In this document: one piece after another, positions 46,622-58,720 of the stretch | Layout of the letters: every line of letters begins with the position of its first letter | How positions within the stretch are numbered: the stretch's first letter is position 1 | NCBI GenBank assembly: GCA_026119935.1 | Contig: JALRMH010000043.1 | Coordinates: forward strand, 124,001-188,000 | Length of the DNA: 64,000 nt | Source: Endothia cerciana | Lineage: Eukaryota; Ascomycota; Sordariomycetes; Diaporthales; Cryphonectriaceae | Direction of reading: 5' to 3' | Made by a program: the position numbers and the translations under genes | Notes under the pieces: model-generated | Told to the model about the DNA's origin: nothing | What the model saw: the letters and a program-made list of their open reading frames with translations, nothing else | The model's database searches: none

Positions 46622-48971
46622 CTAGCCCTCCTCGAAGAATACCCGCTTTGTGCCGCGCATGCGCTCTTCCTCCAGCTGCTCCAGCTGCGAGTCGAGCTCC
46701 ATGAGATCCATGATCTCGTTTTCGACGTCGCGGTCTTCAGCGTCCAACTCATAGCCTGCGTCCGCCGCAGCGTCTAGTTCATCCATGAATTCGAGACCCA
46801 TGTTACGAGGCCGGGACGGGAGAGCAACGGGCGCAGGCTGGTAGTCCATGATCTCGTCAGCCATGTTGTCATGCGACTGACTGAAGCTTTCTCCGAACAG
46901 TTTCATTGACTGTGTCTGCACACTGCCGCGCGTACTGGGACGTAGACTTAGGTTCTCGAAAGTCTGGGAGAGTTTCGGCGCATCGGGCCGTTGGTGGACG
47001 ATGATGGCATTAATAGGCTCCACCGGCTTGTTCGCGAGGACAAGCCTCTTCTTTTGCGTAGGGTGTCGCAGCGGTGCCGTGTCGACGTCTTGGTAATCCT
47101 GAACGACCACGAGCCTGCTCTCGCCACGGACAAGTACTTCGACAGGCAAACCGGTGCTCTCATTTGCAGGAGTATCGTATGGGCCGTCTGATGGAGCGGG
47201 CTGGCGGCGTTGGGGTTTGGGCACTGCATCCACGCCGCAAAACCGCTCGCCGAGTAGGCCCGCATTGAGCTCTGTTAGGCGCACCATGCGTGAAGGCTGC
47301 GCACCACTAAACAGATTAACACCACCACCAGCACTGCGGCGGATTTGCGTATCCCAGAACTTGGCAACGATAGGAATGACGCAGACCAGTGTATCGGAGC
47401 CACCGATCCAGAGCACCACACTCTCCTCGCCAGAAACCCGGTCCCGCGAGCTGGGCAGTCGTACAACCTCGACGCCACCCTTGACAGAGGCAAGCCGTTC
47501 TGGTCCGTTGGCGAACATGGACAACAGGGAACTGCGACGGCCGCTCGAGTTGAAGTCATTAGATCCGAAACTGTCACCGTGCGAGCCCGAAGATCGCAGC
47601 GGGCTCGAACCCTCCAGTTGTCCCGATGCGTTGAAGGCTGTAAGGGCAGTGCCACGCACAGCAGTGCTGTGTTTTCCAAACAGAGACGTCGAGTCGCCGT
47701 TTCCATTTCCCAACGGTCCTGCTCCTTCGACATCCCATATTCCCCATTGTCCATCTGCCATCAAGACTATGATTGCTCTTCCGTGCGATATCCAGTTGGC
47801 GCCGACAATCGGTTTTCTTGAGCATGAGGCGCTGCCACGTATGAACGGCGGGTAGAGGGAGATCAGCCAGGAGCCATGGGAAGGCCAAGGTCCGTCAGAG
47901 AGGTCATCTTGGGGTATTGATGATATCGAATAATCGTAGATCCGAACAGCGTGTGGAGAGGCAACAGCAAGAAGCTGAGTCGCGTGAGACAGGTTCGGGT
48001 TGAAGGCTATGCCGGTCAATGGGCTCGGAAGGAACTCGGTCTGGAAGGCTTCGAGAGGCGTATCGTCAGTGGACTGATCGATGGGAACATCCCATAGGCG
48101 CAGTGCGCCTGACGCGTCTTTGGAATGGACGGCGACGATGACATGCGGGGTTGATCGACCACGCGAGGCAGAGCTGCTCGGCCTGTCGCGCATCAAAGTG
48201 ATGGCTATGCCGTCGGCGTGTCTGAACTGGCCATTCAACGGGATCAAGGTCTCGCCCCATTTTCCCTTGCCCGCAGCGCCGGCCAGGAGGTCCGCGCGCA
48301 GTTCCTCGCGAGCCTTGCTGTCGTGCGACGGCGGAATCAGCGGTAGCGTTATGACGAAGACGGAGCCTGATGCGCACGTCACGGCGAAGACCATCTTCTC
48401 GGACAGTATGGCAGCATCCCCCAGGGTCTCCCCGGCAGGCCGTGGTGTCAGAGGCAGGACTGCAATATGGAACACGTCGGTGCCGAGGGCGAGGTCCAAG
48501 GTCTGAATGATCTCAGAATACCCAGTCACGTCCTCGACTACTTCGTTCTCGAATTCGGGCCTGTCAACGAAGGCGGCAGGAGCAGCCGGCGGTGCATCCT
48601 CCTCATCCGAGTCCAGGATCATGACGGCGTCGTCCACACCGCTTGTGGAACCGTTCGGTTTGTTGCCTGAGGTCGTCTTTGGTGGTTGGGCCTTGGCGGG
48701 CTTCAGTCGACGGCCCCCTCGCCAGACGACAGTGACGCCGTTCTCGTGGGCGTAGAGGAGGATGGAGGAGCCTTGTGGGGAGAGGACAGGATAGGTCTTG
48801 ACACCGTGAATGCGGCGGTTAAGGTTGTACCTGTACGAATGAGGTCAGCCCAAGGGTGGTCCCCTGCTGCTACTGCTGCACAGAATAGCACCTTGATAAC
48901 AGTAGGCATACGTACGTGTATTGTGTGTTTTGGACTGTGTGCCGCACCCGCGGCTTCAAGTGATCCGTCAT
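46622..48971 (-). CDS. WD-repeat nucleoporin, Nup37 type, 754 aa to first stop
   Basis: Two exons (minus), 48971-48916 and 48830-46622, with an 85-nt intron (GTACGT donor, GTACAG acceptor, phase 2). The protein starts MTDHLKPRVRHTVQNTQYTY and has beta-propeller-like sequence to about residue 560: SSILLYAHENGVTVVW, TGYSEIIQTLDLALGTDVFH, GALRLWDVPIDQST, ADGQWGIWDVEGAG and SDTLVCVIPIV. A long C-terminal extension with acidic and helical stretches follows, ending MRGTKRVFFEEG at TAG 46624-46622. This layout fits the Nup37 of filamentous fungi, a member of the outer-ring Y complex of the nuclear pore; it differs from a bare 7-blade WD protein by the extension. A generic WD protein cannot be excluded. 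The frame is open past the TAG, see the separate entry. Confidence 0.68.
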
Positions 48972-50908
48972 ACTGGCCGTTTTGGAGGTCGCGAGTGTCG
49001 CAGGAAAGGGAGGAAAGCCCAGGAGGCAGAGGGGGGTCGTGAAGGAGAAGAGGCGGAAGCGTGAATGGAGACAGAAGATATACCAGTAGGATCGGGGCCC
49101 TCGAGATTCCTGCGCAGTGCGTTGAGGTCAGGAGAACATATCGTGCTGAAACCTGGAGGCAAAATTCAAGGCACCTGGTCGTAACAGCTCATCGGTTGCC
49201 GTAGCTGCAATGCGAGACGGGCCTGCTTGTTTTCCTTTGTTCCTTTCGTGCATTCACGCAAAATTTGGGAGGGACGCGCTGGTGAGGTCGAGCACTGAAG
49301 CCGGCAGGCTAGAGAGCTCTTGTGGTGCATAGTGTCGACGCGTAGGGTCCCTGCACCCCTGTCGCCTTTCGCCCCTGCCCCTGAGGCTTACATAACACAG
49401 CTTTCTAGCTGGCTGGCCTGGAGCCGTGGGCCAGGCAAAGATCTCTCTAAGACCACCTCGTCACATCGTGCCCGCAAGCTGTTAGGATACGTTTAAGTCC
49501 AATCCACTACCAGCATCATTGTTTAATGATTATACCCTCTTCATAAATGCTGATAAATTATCCAAGATAAGAGGGCCTCACATCGCAGCGAAAAGCCTGC
49601 AAAGATTAGCTCAGGCTTGATAAAATTTTTGAGAAGCGAAGTTTACTGAGCTTGCGAGTTGCGACACTGAACTCTCACTGCGTAATACGCACATCGTGCC
49701 TCAAGTTGCGAGATGTTTGACAAGGGAAGGCTTCAACTGCTGGAATCAGACCCACTCGAGAATGGCGCGTAATAGTTCTGGGCATTCATTGTACAGACCA
49801 CGCGTAGTTCCCTCTGAGCTGCAAGCGATGAAGCTAAGAGAACCTGCAGTCCAATAAACGACACACCCACACACCCTGATCAACAGCCTATTCCCGGAGT
49901 AGAATCTAAGTCTCGATACGAAGCACACTCCTTTCAAGCGACCTGCGAGCTTCCGCATGTCAGCAGAGGATGCATGATATCTTTATAACGTGGCAGGTTG
50001 GCCAGCACTTTTTCGGTACCGAGCAGTGAGCAAAGCAGACCTGAGTTATAGCCTAGGCCGGGAGCTCGACAACCTTGCAAGGTCAGCTTGAGGCCATCCA
50101 GCCCACGTCTGGAGGTTTGTTATGTCGTAGGCGCCAAGCTCTCCAGGACTTCTGTGTGCCTACACACATGATGATTGCCCACCCCCCCCCCCCAATCCTT
50201 CATCTCGGAAATGATGTCGGATTGGACTTGTCAGTAAGATACTTGGCGATTCCAACGTGCATGGAACTCCTTCTAGACTTCGACTTGCTGATCAAAGTGG
50301 TAGGGCCCCAACTTTTAAATTCTAGAAAACACAACGACCGTGCAGTCCGTTTAGGTCGAATAATATCAAACCCATTGATGATTTGTCCGTATGTGTCCTC
50401 TTTCGATGATGACATGTATCACTATTTACCAATCATCCGCACAAGCCCAACCATTGATGCTAGCCAGCCACTTCCTCACGCTGCAGCTGCAGCTAGTCCG
50501 CCACCCGTCAGCATGACACCGGGTAAATACGAAGAATTGCTTGGCTCAGTGAATTCCAAGGGTGAGCGACTAGCAACGTTCCATATAATAGCCATGGCTG
50601 CTATCAAAGTCTGGTGTCGCCTTTCTTGAGCTCTCTCGTAGAACTTCGCTCAAGCCCTTTGCTCTTCACCGAGAGATTCGTGTCCCAGAGGTCCTGGCCT
50701 CCTTGCAATATCGCTGTTTCTAATGCGCAGTCCATCTGCCACGAGACTTTGGCTGTTTGAGCCCACGAATTCGAATTCTTAAAGACGCGAGGGCCGGTAA
50801 TACATCAAGGTAGCACTGGCAGATCACTGCTTGTGGTACCAACAACTGACGTTCAACAAGCCAACTGCTCGGGGACAGGAACACGTCAGCGTCGAGCTTT
50901 TAAGTGCA
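48972..50908. other. Gene-free interval of 1.9 kb
   Basis: Promoter of the nucleoporin gene on the left and of the acyltransferase gene on the right. A C12 run lies at 50182-50193. A plus frame around 50170-50629 encodes Pro/Ala-rich sequence but shows no family and no sensible splice into the acyltransferase. Confidence 0.5.
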
Positions 50909-52482
50909 ATGGCAATCGGTAAAGAAGGCAACGTGAAGTGGGTAGATGTGAGTGAGATTTTGGCCTTCTCCTTGCTGTGCAGGTCGAGGTTGCTTTCATT
51001 TATTTACACAAGACCGCCACAAGAACTATTGGGGTTCAGCACAAAATATTACATGAAAGCTGTCTACCTTGATATAAACGAGGATTTGAACATCACTGTT
51101 GAATATCAACATCGCATACATGTACCGCTCGCTCTACTAACATGACTGGTTCAAGGGCCTCCGTGGCATGGCATCCGCCCTGGTGGTGCTCACCCACCTA
51201 GCGCGAGCCTGGGATGGCGAGCTGTTCGGTTCAACCTCGAAGGAAGACGCGCCGCCACGGTTTTTGCAACTGCCGTACCTGCGAATCCTTGTCCAAGGGC
51301 GGATCGGCGTGACAATCTTCGCGTTCGTCACCGGATACGTCTGCGCTCTCAAGCCCATCAAGCTGTACAAGCAGGGCAATCAGGAGGCCGCGTTCAGTTC
51401 CATCAGCAAGTCCGCCCTACGACGCTTCCCACGTCTGTTCCTGCCCGCTGCGGCTGCGACCTGCGTGAGCTTCATCCTGGCCGAGCTGGGCCTGTACACG
51501 GTGGCGAAGCACCAGGACAGCTGGTGGGTGGATGTTCAGTCCCCTAAGCGGATCGCGTACCTGGGCGAGGCGTTTACCAACCTGATATACAATATCATAA
51601 CGACATGGACGCGGGGTGTGAATGACTACGACAACAGCCAGTGGACGCTGTTGCCGCTTCTCAAGGGGAGCATGTGGGTCTATGCCTTCATGGTGGCGAC
51701 GGCGTATGTGAAGCAGAGGCACCGCATGTGGGCGAGTCTCGGGCTGTGGGTGTACTTCTTTTGTGCTTCGGACTGTAAGTACTCCTCGCCTATGGGCTCT
51801 GATACTCTGGCTAACCTCATCCTATCGTCGGCTAGCGGCTTTCGGTATGCAATTCTTCTGGGGCACACTCGTTGCCGACCTGCAGAATTGTGAGGCGTTC
51901 ACGGCCCTTATCGCCAGCCGTCCACGCACGAGCGCCATCATCTCTGGCACTTTGGTATTCATAGGTCTCACGTTCGCTTCGTATCCGGAAGGGCATGCCG
52001 AGTGGATGACCTGGTCACGGGCGCTGCTCAACATCATGAAGCCAATCCTCCCACACAACCCAGACTTCCCACGATTCGCAAGCGGCATCGGCCTCGGGTT
52101 CGTCTCCATAGGTATCGTCTTCAGTCCCTTCCTGCAGAAGGTCCTGAGCAGCAGATACCTGCTGTTCCTGGGCAGGATGAGCTTCGCCGTGTACCTCCTG
52201 CATGGCCCGTTGCTGAAGACGGTGCTCGTGTGGATGTTGTATGGGGTGCAGACGCTCCCGGATCATGAGGACGACAAGGGCGAGATGGTTTTTACGAGGC
52301 TGAAATACCCGGGAAACACGACTCTCATCGCCTGGCAGATCGTGTGGTTACCGATGCTGTATGGTATTGCGAATTTATGGATGGCCTACGTCGATCCGTG
52401 GTGTGAGAGGATGACCAACAAGCTGGTCGAGTACGTTAAGCTTGGTGCATCGGAGAAGGTGCCTGTACTGCCTACGAGGTAA
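50909..52482 (+). CDS. Acyltransferase-3 family integral membrane protein, 434 aa
   Basis: Three exons: 50909-50947, 51156-51774 and 51836-52482. Intron 1 (208 nt) joins KWVD to GLRGMASALVVLTHLARAWD, restoring the WVDGLRG signature; it has a GTGAGT donor, a perfect TACTAAC branch and a CAAG acceptor. Intron 2 is 61 nt (GTAAGT donor, CTAAC branch). The start MAIGKEGNVKWVD is chosen for good phase; the frame extends a little further upstream. About ten hydrophobic segments follow, including RIGVTIFAFVTGYVCAL, a lumenal-like loop with TTWTRGVNDYDNSQWTLLP, and the late RMSFAVYLLHGP motif with the conserved YLLHGP His. Acyltransferase-3 proteins move acyl groups from acyl-CoA to sugars, sterols or secondary metabolites at membranes. 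The acceptor here is unknown. Confidence 0.86.
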
Positions 52483-53434
52483 GCATGGATCTGGCTATGG
52501 GAAAGCAGAGCTGCACCATGGACATCGAACTTCTAACATCGGGAGCCGTCATTCGGCCTTTTGTTACGGAGGCGTATAAGAGGTCTCGCGATATCGAGAT
52601 ATATGTTGCCCACTCAGGTGAAGTCTAACTGCTTTGCCTGATTTGCTTGTCGAAATACAATGAGAGAAAGGCTTGTAAAATCCGAAGAGAAACAAACAGA
52701 AGGAGAAAAGGCTAGTCAAAAGCCAGAGCCTAATTACTCAGGCTGGCCACCTCTCGACGCCTCATCGCTGTGCTAGCAAGATCGCGAGCGAGGAAGGGGG
52801 CTTCATAGGTGAGAACCGACCAAACTGGCTGTTCTTGCAAAGTACCACTCTCGAGGATGAAGAGGCGTATTTATGATTCATGCTGTGGAATGTCTCAAAG
52901 CTGCGAGCCCGGCAGTGATGCATCCACCGGCCCGTGAACCTTATCGTGAAATATCTCGTAGCTGAATGATTCGGCCCGGTTGCCCGGGACCGCTGGCTTA
53001 TTAGAGTGATTATCTCGGCCGGCGGCGCGTCGTTCTCGCTTACCTCGCCTCCGCCTCGCCCCAAGTGGATTGAAAGTCGGAGCGAGCGGAGCTGATGTAT
53101 GCTGCCTTCAACATAACAGCGTCTGCCTCTGATTGTACTACTTCCGACCTCGCACAAGCTCTTTGTAATCGATGTTGTCGGCCTGGACACCTTCAAACCA
53201 TATGCAACAGTCACCGAGCAAGAGACAATCAAAATTTATGACTCCGCTTGACTCAGAAAGCCGCCTGCAATAAGGCCGGACCCAACTTGGACAGATCACC
53301 TTCACAGGAGGAACGTTCGGACCTTGGTTCGGATTCCAAATTGCCGCCAGGCGTTATCAAGAGCTTCACGACCGTGTCCACGATCATCGAGGCGGTGTGC
53401 ACGTCTGGGCATTGAGGGCGTGACAGCACGGAGT
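52483..53434. other. Gene-free interval
   Basis: About 950 bp between the acyltransferase and the 2-hydroxyacid dehydrogenase, both on the plus strand. A minus frame across 52762-53232 has no recognisable content. It probably holds the terminator of one gene and the promoter of the next. Confidence 0.5.
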
Positions 53435-54720
53435 ATGGCACAACCAAATGGGCTTGGAGAAGATGCTCCAGGGGATATTTTGCTCACTATGTATCCCGCG
53501 CCGCGCCGCACGGCGTGGGAGGAATCCCTGCTCCAAAAATGCGATGGGAAGCTGAGAATCAGATTCGCAAGCACCCAGAAGCCAGACGGAACTCCTATCA
53601 AGCCCTCGGAGCAAGATCCCGCCGTTTTCGAGGGCGTGACCATGCTGTTCTCATACCTGCCAGCGCCTGCAGGTGAGTTGGACTCCCAATTTCCTTCTCT
53701 GGCAACTTCGTTGTTCAGCTGCTGACAAACGCACAGAGCTCGTACCGAAGCTTCGATTCGTCCAGGCTACTTCGGCGGGCACCGATCTATGGGCCAACCA
53801 CCCTAAATATCTGGACAAGGGCGTGGCTTTCTGTACGAGTAGTGGTTCTTCTGCGTAAGCCCATGGTTACAGCTTGGCCTGCTAGTGATACAGGCATCTA
53901 TTAATGCATTCGCAGACCTCAGATCGCCGAATGGGTCATTGGGAGCTGGCTTAGGCTCCGCAATGACTTCCCCAGGTATGAAGAACAGCAGAAGCAATGC
54001 TCTTGGGGAGCAGCGCCCCCAGTCGCCTGGGACTCTATTAATGCGCGAGTGTAAGTTGCTTGATTCTGCCCTCTGACCCTCTACTGCTTCGTGGAATCTG
54101 GCAATCTCCTTTGATTGACCGCTTCGCCTAGTGGTATTCTCGGTTACGGCGCCATTGGTCGCCAGGTTGCCCGCGTTTGTAAGGCGATAGGTATGGACAT
54201 TCTTGCCTTCACCTCAAGCCCCCGGCTCACTCCCGAGTCGCGCCGCGACCGTGCCTATTGCGTCCCCGGGCTCGGCGACCCGGACGGAAGCCTTCCCAGC
54301 CAGTGGTTCCACGGCAGGACCAAGGATGACTTGAACAACTTCCTGGCGCAGGACCTCGACATGCTCGTCATCTCCCTGCCGCTGACCGAGGCAACCGAGA
54401 AGTTCATCTCGAGAGAGCAGTTCGACATTTTGAGCTCGAAGAAGACGTTTGTTGTGAACATTGCACGTGGTCCGATAGTCGATACGGATGCCCTGGTCGA
54501 GGCTTTGGAGCACGACAAGATCCGCGGTGCAGCGGTGGATGTTACCGACCCGGAGCCGCTGCCCCAGGACCATCCGCTGTGGAAGGCGAAGGACTGCTTG
54601 GTCACGCCCCACGTCAGCTGGCAGTCGGCGGGCCAATTCAACCGGGTCCTGAACATACTTGCCGCCAACGTCGAGCGATTTTACAACGGCGAACAGCTGC
54701 TAAATGAGCTCAAGCGGTGA
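53435..54720 (+). CDS. D-isomer-specific 2-hydroxyacid dehydrogenase (NAD-binding), 359 aa
   Basis: Four exons: 53435-53672, 53737-53854, 53916-54050 and 54132-54720; introns of 64, 61 and 81 nt, all phases consistent. The N-terminal substrate domain contains LVPKLRFVQATSAGTD and the linker helix PQIAEWVIGSWLRLRNDF. The Rossmann motif is G168-Y-G170-A-I-G173 (VGILGYGAIGRQ). The catalytic triad is visible as Arg276 (NIARGPIVD), Glu305 (VTDPEPLPQDHPLW) and His324 (TPHVSW). Length and motif order fit glyoxylate/hydroxypyruvate-reductase-like fungal enzymes that interconvert 2-oxoacids and D-2-hydroxyacids with NAD(P)H, probably in the cytosol. The substrate cannot be told; a Glu or Asp after beta-2 for NAD preference is not obvious (AFTSSPR), so NADPH is possible. 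It is convergent with the GFA-type gene 212 bp downstream. Confidence 0.9.
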
Positions 54721-54932
54721 TTTACCGTGGCGCGGACAGAGGGTTGCGAAGCTGCATCATTTAGCACAAGTAAGCTTGCATCATAGATGGCTTCGTTCAG
54801 ACTTCACGACGCCAGGCAAGACTCACTTGTAGAACTGCATGCGTACTGCCCCATCGGTTATAGAATACACTTGATGCGCTCTTAGCGATAGACTTTATTT
54901 TAGATTCGTTACATCAAAACCCATTCACTCGT

Positions 54933-56136
54933 TTACTCCTCATCTTCTGGAATCTCATATCCGCCGGTGCCCTCATCACTCTTCTCCACATTGATCTCAT
55001 CCCACTCAACACCATTCATCGCCCTGATATACAGAGGACGAATACGTCTCTGCTGCTCCACGAATTTCTGCCTCGCCTCCGGCAGCTTGTCCACCAGCTC
55101 TTGCGGGGGACCCAACGGCACGCTGTAGCATGCGATGCCGCAAGTCTTACAGAAAGGGGCGAGGTTGAACTTCCGGCCAAATGCGTAGGGCGTGGTATTC
55201 GAGTCTCCCACAAGAGTGACCTGGTCCTTGTCTGGGTAGATGCTGGCAGCTGCTCGCTATGAAGAAAATCAGACGCCGGGAGGTCAAGAGGAATGATGAG
55301 GAACCTATACATACTCGCACACAAATACTGCAATTGTCCTCTTTGATCTCGATATCCTTGAGGGCAGGCGTTATCACGGCGAACGCCACGGTGCCACATT
55401 GACATGAGCCGGTGTAGACTCTATCCTTGCTGTCGTTGCTGTCTTGCGGTTCAGAGGACCCTCGCCGTGTCAGGGACTCGGGTAGCAGAATCGGCATCTC
55501 TAGAATGCTCGCAGCAGTACTTCGGGTCGTGAGACAATAGACTTTCATGTTGATATCGGGGTAAGTTCTCACTCACTCTACTGGTTCGAACTCGATCTTG
55601 AGAGGGTTCACGCCGATGAATGTTCTGATCTGCCGTCGGGTGATGGCTCAGTTTCCCACCCTCATAGATAGCCTCGGGATCTTTCAAAAAGACCTACATT
55701 GACTCCTGCTTTGCCCTTCAGGGGTCCTGCCTTATGTATTCCGTAAAGTCCCGTCCCACAAGAAGTACAGAACTGTAAGGTAAGGTCAGAGTATGATCAT
55801 AAATCTGATCTGAGCTTGCGATTGTTCAAGCGAACGTACCTCATGTCTCAGAGCCTCCGTCTCGAAGGCCCCCAATATATCAGCATCGCCTTTGGTGTAC
55901 TCGATGTGGCCCGCCTCAAGGAACGTCCACAAATAGCCGGACTTGTGGCATAGGCTGCAATTGCAGCTCGTCGCACACGTGACTTCAGGCACCGTGGCCT
56001 CGAATCTATGCTTGCCACAGTGGCAGTTGCCCTTATACAAGGTCAGACCGTCGGCGCGACTCCCCGAGTGGAGTTGTTGATTCGACTTGGAGAGGCGAGT
56101 CAAGCTCAAGCCCGTCTCTTGGCGCGCGACAGGCAT
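54933..56136 (-). CDS. Two-domain GFA/CENP-V-type zinc protein (S-(hydroxymethyl)glutathione synthase-like), 290 aa
   Basis: Five exons (minus): 56136-55840, 55772-55698, 55629-55577, 55438-55315 and 55256-54933; introns of 67, 68, 137 and 58 nt, phases consistent. Two successive Mss4-like zinc folds are visible. Domain 1: GNC38HC40G, C58NC60SLC63, then FC101TSC104G. Domain 2: GSC154QC156G, NC178SIC181, then FC219KTC222G. The chain ends in an acidic EIPEDEE. GFA proteins were named for spontaneous formaldehyde-glutathione condensation; most fungal members have no proven substrate. Single-domain members are about 130-200 aa, so this is a tandem-domain version. The start is the first ATG of the frame (MPVARQETG); an acceptor-like CCACAG further upstream leaves room for a 5' exon. 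Exon 4 may start at either of two CAG sites 9 nt apart. Confidence 0.84.
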
Positions 56137-57578
56137 TGTCCACGGCTGGCCCCCGGGTCGCCGGTGGTGTATATCGCGATAGGATCCTGTGGATAGCAAT
56201 TTAAGAGAGATTCTTCTGGTGACCCCGCAGATAAGGTCAAATTATATGAGGTCTATTGACTCTGGCTAGCTGCGGCGCAGCCAGACTTTTGTCCGAACAA
56301 GCTGAACGCCAGGGTCGTAAGCCCCGGGCCTGGGGGCCACGAGATGCACCCCCCGAATGGCGAATGGGGACGGGCTCAACTGAAAGCTGAAGAGCTGAAA
56401 CGTGAGCCTTTAATTTAGGGCCACGCGCTTCCTTGCGCAGCACTAGCAGCCACTTATCGTCGTTCCGACGGGTCCATGCTGGAGGACTCCCAACATGGCG
56501 ATGCTCTGCCTCCGCTGTGTATTATCTGTCAAAATGGCTTGAGAAACTTATAACCTTTGTTGAGTCGTGCGTGCTCTCAAAATCCTCAGGGCACCTTTGA
56601 ATTGACCCCGGCATTCTGACGCAGATGCTGTGAAGGCCGACGAAGACACATTCCGCCACGCTAGACAGCGTGTCCTTCAAGTACGGCCGTAGAGGAGCTT
56701 CTTTGGGGGAAAAAAGCGTATGAGCGACATGGAAACATTGTTCTATCAAGTCCCAAGATTGACAATATCACCCTGAGAGAGCAGACCTCGCCCTTGACGT
56801 ATCAACTTTAACGTGGCTCGCTGATAGCTATGACTTGCAGCAGCGTTTTAAGTTGGAACCTGTCTGGGAGATGGACTGCTCCTGGCGACGGTAAAAGAGA
56901 ACAGAGAGACTCGAGCTTCTGATAATTTCCAAGGGAAAATCTATTACACCCGACGAGACAACCATTGCGCGGCGCATTATACAATGTCCCTACCACGACA
57001 GGAGCAAGCGACTCCTCGACTATAGCAACAACATATTGTTGCACATCCGGAGCGTTCAGATATACCTGAGGAGCTCCGCAGAACGCCTACTGCAACGGCG
57101 CTTCAAGCTCAGCCTGGTCCTGCGGGATGGGGCGTGCTGGCTGCTGAAAGCAGAGGCCGAGAGACGCCGCGATACTGGAAGATGTGAACAGTCTGCCGAA
57201 ACTAGAAACCGTCCCCGGCGGCGATCAACTTTCGTAACGTTACTGACTGTCAGGCTATACCAGTAAAAGAGCCCCTGTCAGATGAACGTCCACGGATCAA
57301 ACGTCGAACTTCAACTCACAGATGCTACGCCCCGACCTCGGACGCCACGCTAGCCGTTTGGGGAATTCTAGCCTCTGGGGAAGGGCAATACGTGTAGAGT
57401 GCTGAGGTGTCATGCATGCGAAATCCCGCGCCGTCTTACTGCCGGAATCCGCCGGCGTTATCAACCTTAACGCAAAACTCGACCTTGAGATCTCCTGATG
57501 TGTACGGAGCAGACAAGCTCACAGGACGACGGCTGATCATCCTACTCGAGTCCCATCCCACCGCCAGTGTCCACAAAG
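56137..57578. promoter_or_regulatory. Divergent intergenic region between GFA-type and PhyH-type genes
   Basis: 1.44 kb separate the two start codons, which face away from each other, so the stretch carries both promoters. No coding region was supported. I could not identify specific transcription-factor sites with confidence. Confidence 0.5.
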
Positions 57579-58720
57579 ATGAGTGGCAATACAGACGCTC
57601 CGCAAGCCATTGCGCCTACTGAAAAGGAACGCCAGGCGGGGGTCTACTCGCCGCGCAACTTGCAGAAGGTGCTTGGAGCGCTGCACCAGGATGGGTTGGT
57701 CGTTCTGAGAGACGTCATTGATAAGAAGCATATCGATGCGATGAACGCTGCCATGTGTGAAGAGGCCGAGAGGATGATCGCCGATCCGAACCAGGCGTAC
57801 AATCAGAACGTAAAGTGTGAGAGGCTTACCGCTAGCTCCATTTCCTCGGCCTGCTGGACTGGTGATTAACAGCGCTCGTTAAGCAAACTTTTTGCAGAGG
57901 CCGCCAGTGACCGATCAGGCTCATCTACATGAAGACATATACTTCAATTCTTTCCTCCTGCAGATCGCGAACGCGTAAGTGGTGTAGGGTCCAAGGGCCT
58001 GAAGGGTGGTCATGGTGCTAACCAAGTCGCAGTTATCTCGGCCAGAAGCCTGTCTGGAACTGGCTCACATCCAACACAGCGCTCGCAAACACTTCCGGAA
58101 TGCGTCAACCCGAGCACAAGGACTCATCCTTTGACCATCCTCTGTGCCCATACTACTTCATCGCAAACATCCCGCTCTGTGACTTCTCAGTCGAGAATGG
58201 CTCGACGGAGTTCTGGCTCGGATCCTCCGTGTACACGACGGTCGAAGACCAGCAGACCGTGGACGAGGACTGTACGGTCTCGAACAAGGCGTTCAAAGCA
58301 GGTGAACGCATACCCTGGATCTCGGAAGAGGCCAAGGAGGCTCGACGAGCTGTCCGCCCGCCGCTTCAGCCGGAGGTCTCCCGCGGGGACATCATGATTC
58401 GAGATCTGCGGACGTGGCATGCTGGTATGCCGAACAATTCCGACAAGCACCGGATCATGCTCGGGTTGGGGTACCAGGTGAGCACGGGATATCACACTAA
58501 GCATCATATGATCGATATAGGCTGATGCGATTCTCAGAGCCCTATCCATCCGAATTACAAACAGCGACTCCATCTTCCTCTCTCGCAGCAGGAGTTCTTC
58601 TTGGGACGACCTAAGGGAAGGATAGAGGTCAGGGCCAACTTCTGCGACGAAGACGAGTTTTCAAGGACCAAGGCAGACACGTATTTCGATATTCGTCCTC
58701 AGTATGGGCCTGATGAGTAG
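57579..58720 (+). CDS. Phytanoyl-CoA dioxygenase (PhyH) family 2OG-Fe(II) oxygenase, 318 aa
   Basis: Four exons: 57579-57816, 57884-57974, 58033-58477 and 58538-58720; introns of 67, 58 and 60 nt. Intron 1 uses a GTGAGA donor and an AAG acceptor after a GATTAAC branch; this yields NVKSNFLQRPPV, which fits the family. The iron site is H138-x-D140 (RQPEHKDSSFDHP) and H239 (RTWHAGMPNN), with R250 as the 2-oxoglutarate-binding residue. Other landmarks: LHQDGLVVLRDVI near residue 37, NAYLGQKPVWNWLTSNTALA, and WLGSSVY. PhyH members hydroxylate acyl-CoAs or, in fungi, many secondary metabolites. The substrate is open. There is no signal peptide or clear peroxisomal signal (C-terminus QYGPDE), so it is probably cytosolic. 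It is divergent from the GFA-type gene. Confidence 0.88.

Noticed and set aside
52762..53232. 156-codon minus-strand frame between the acyltransferase and dehydrogenase
   Set aside because: No motif, no splice context and no bias; kept only as a gene-free interval.
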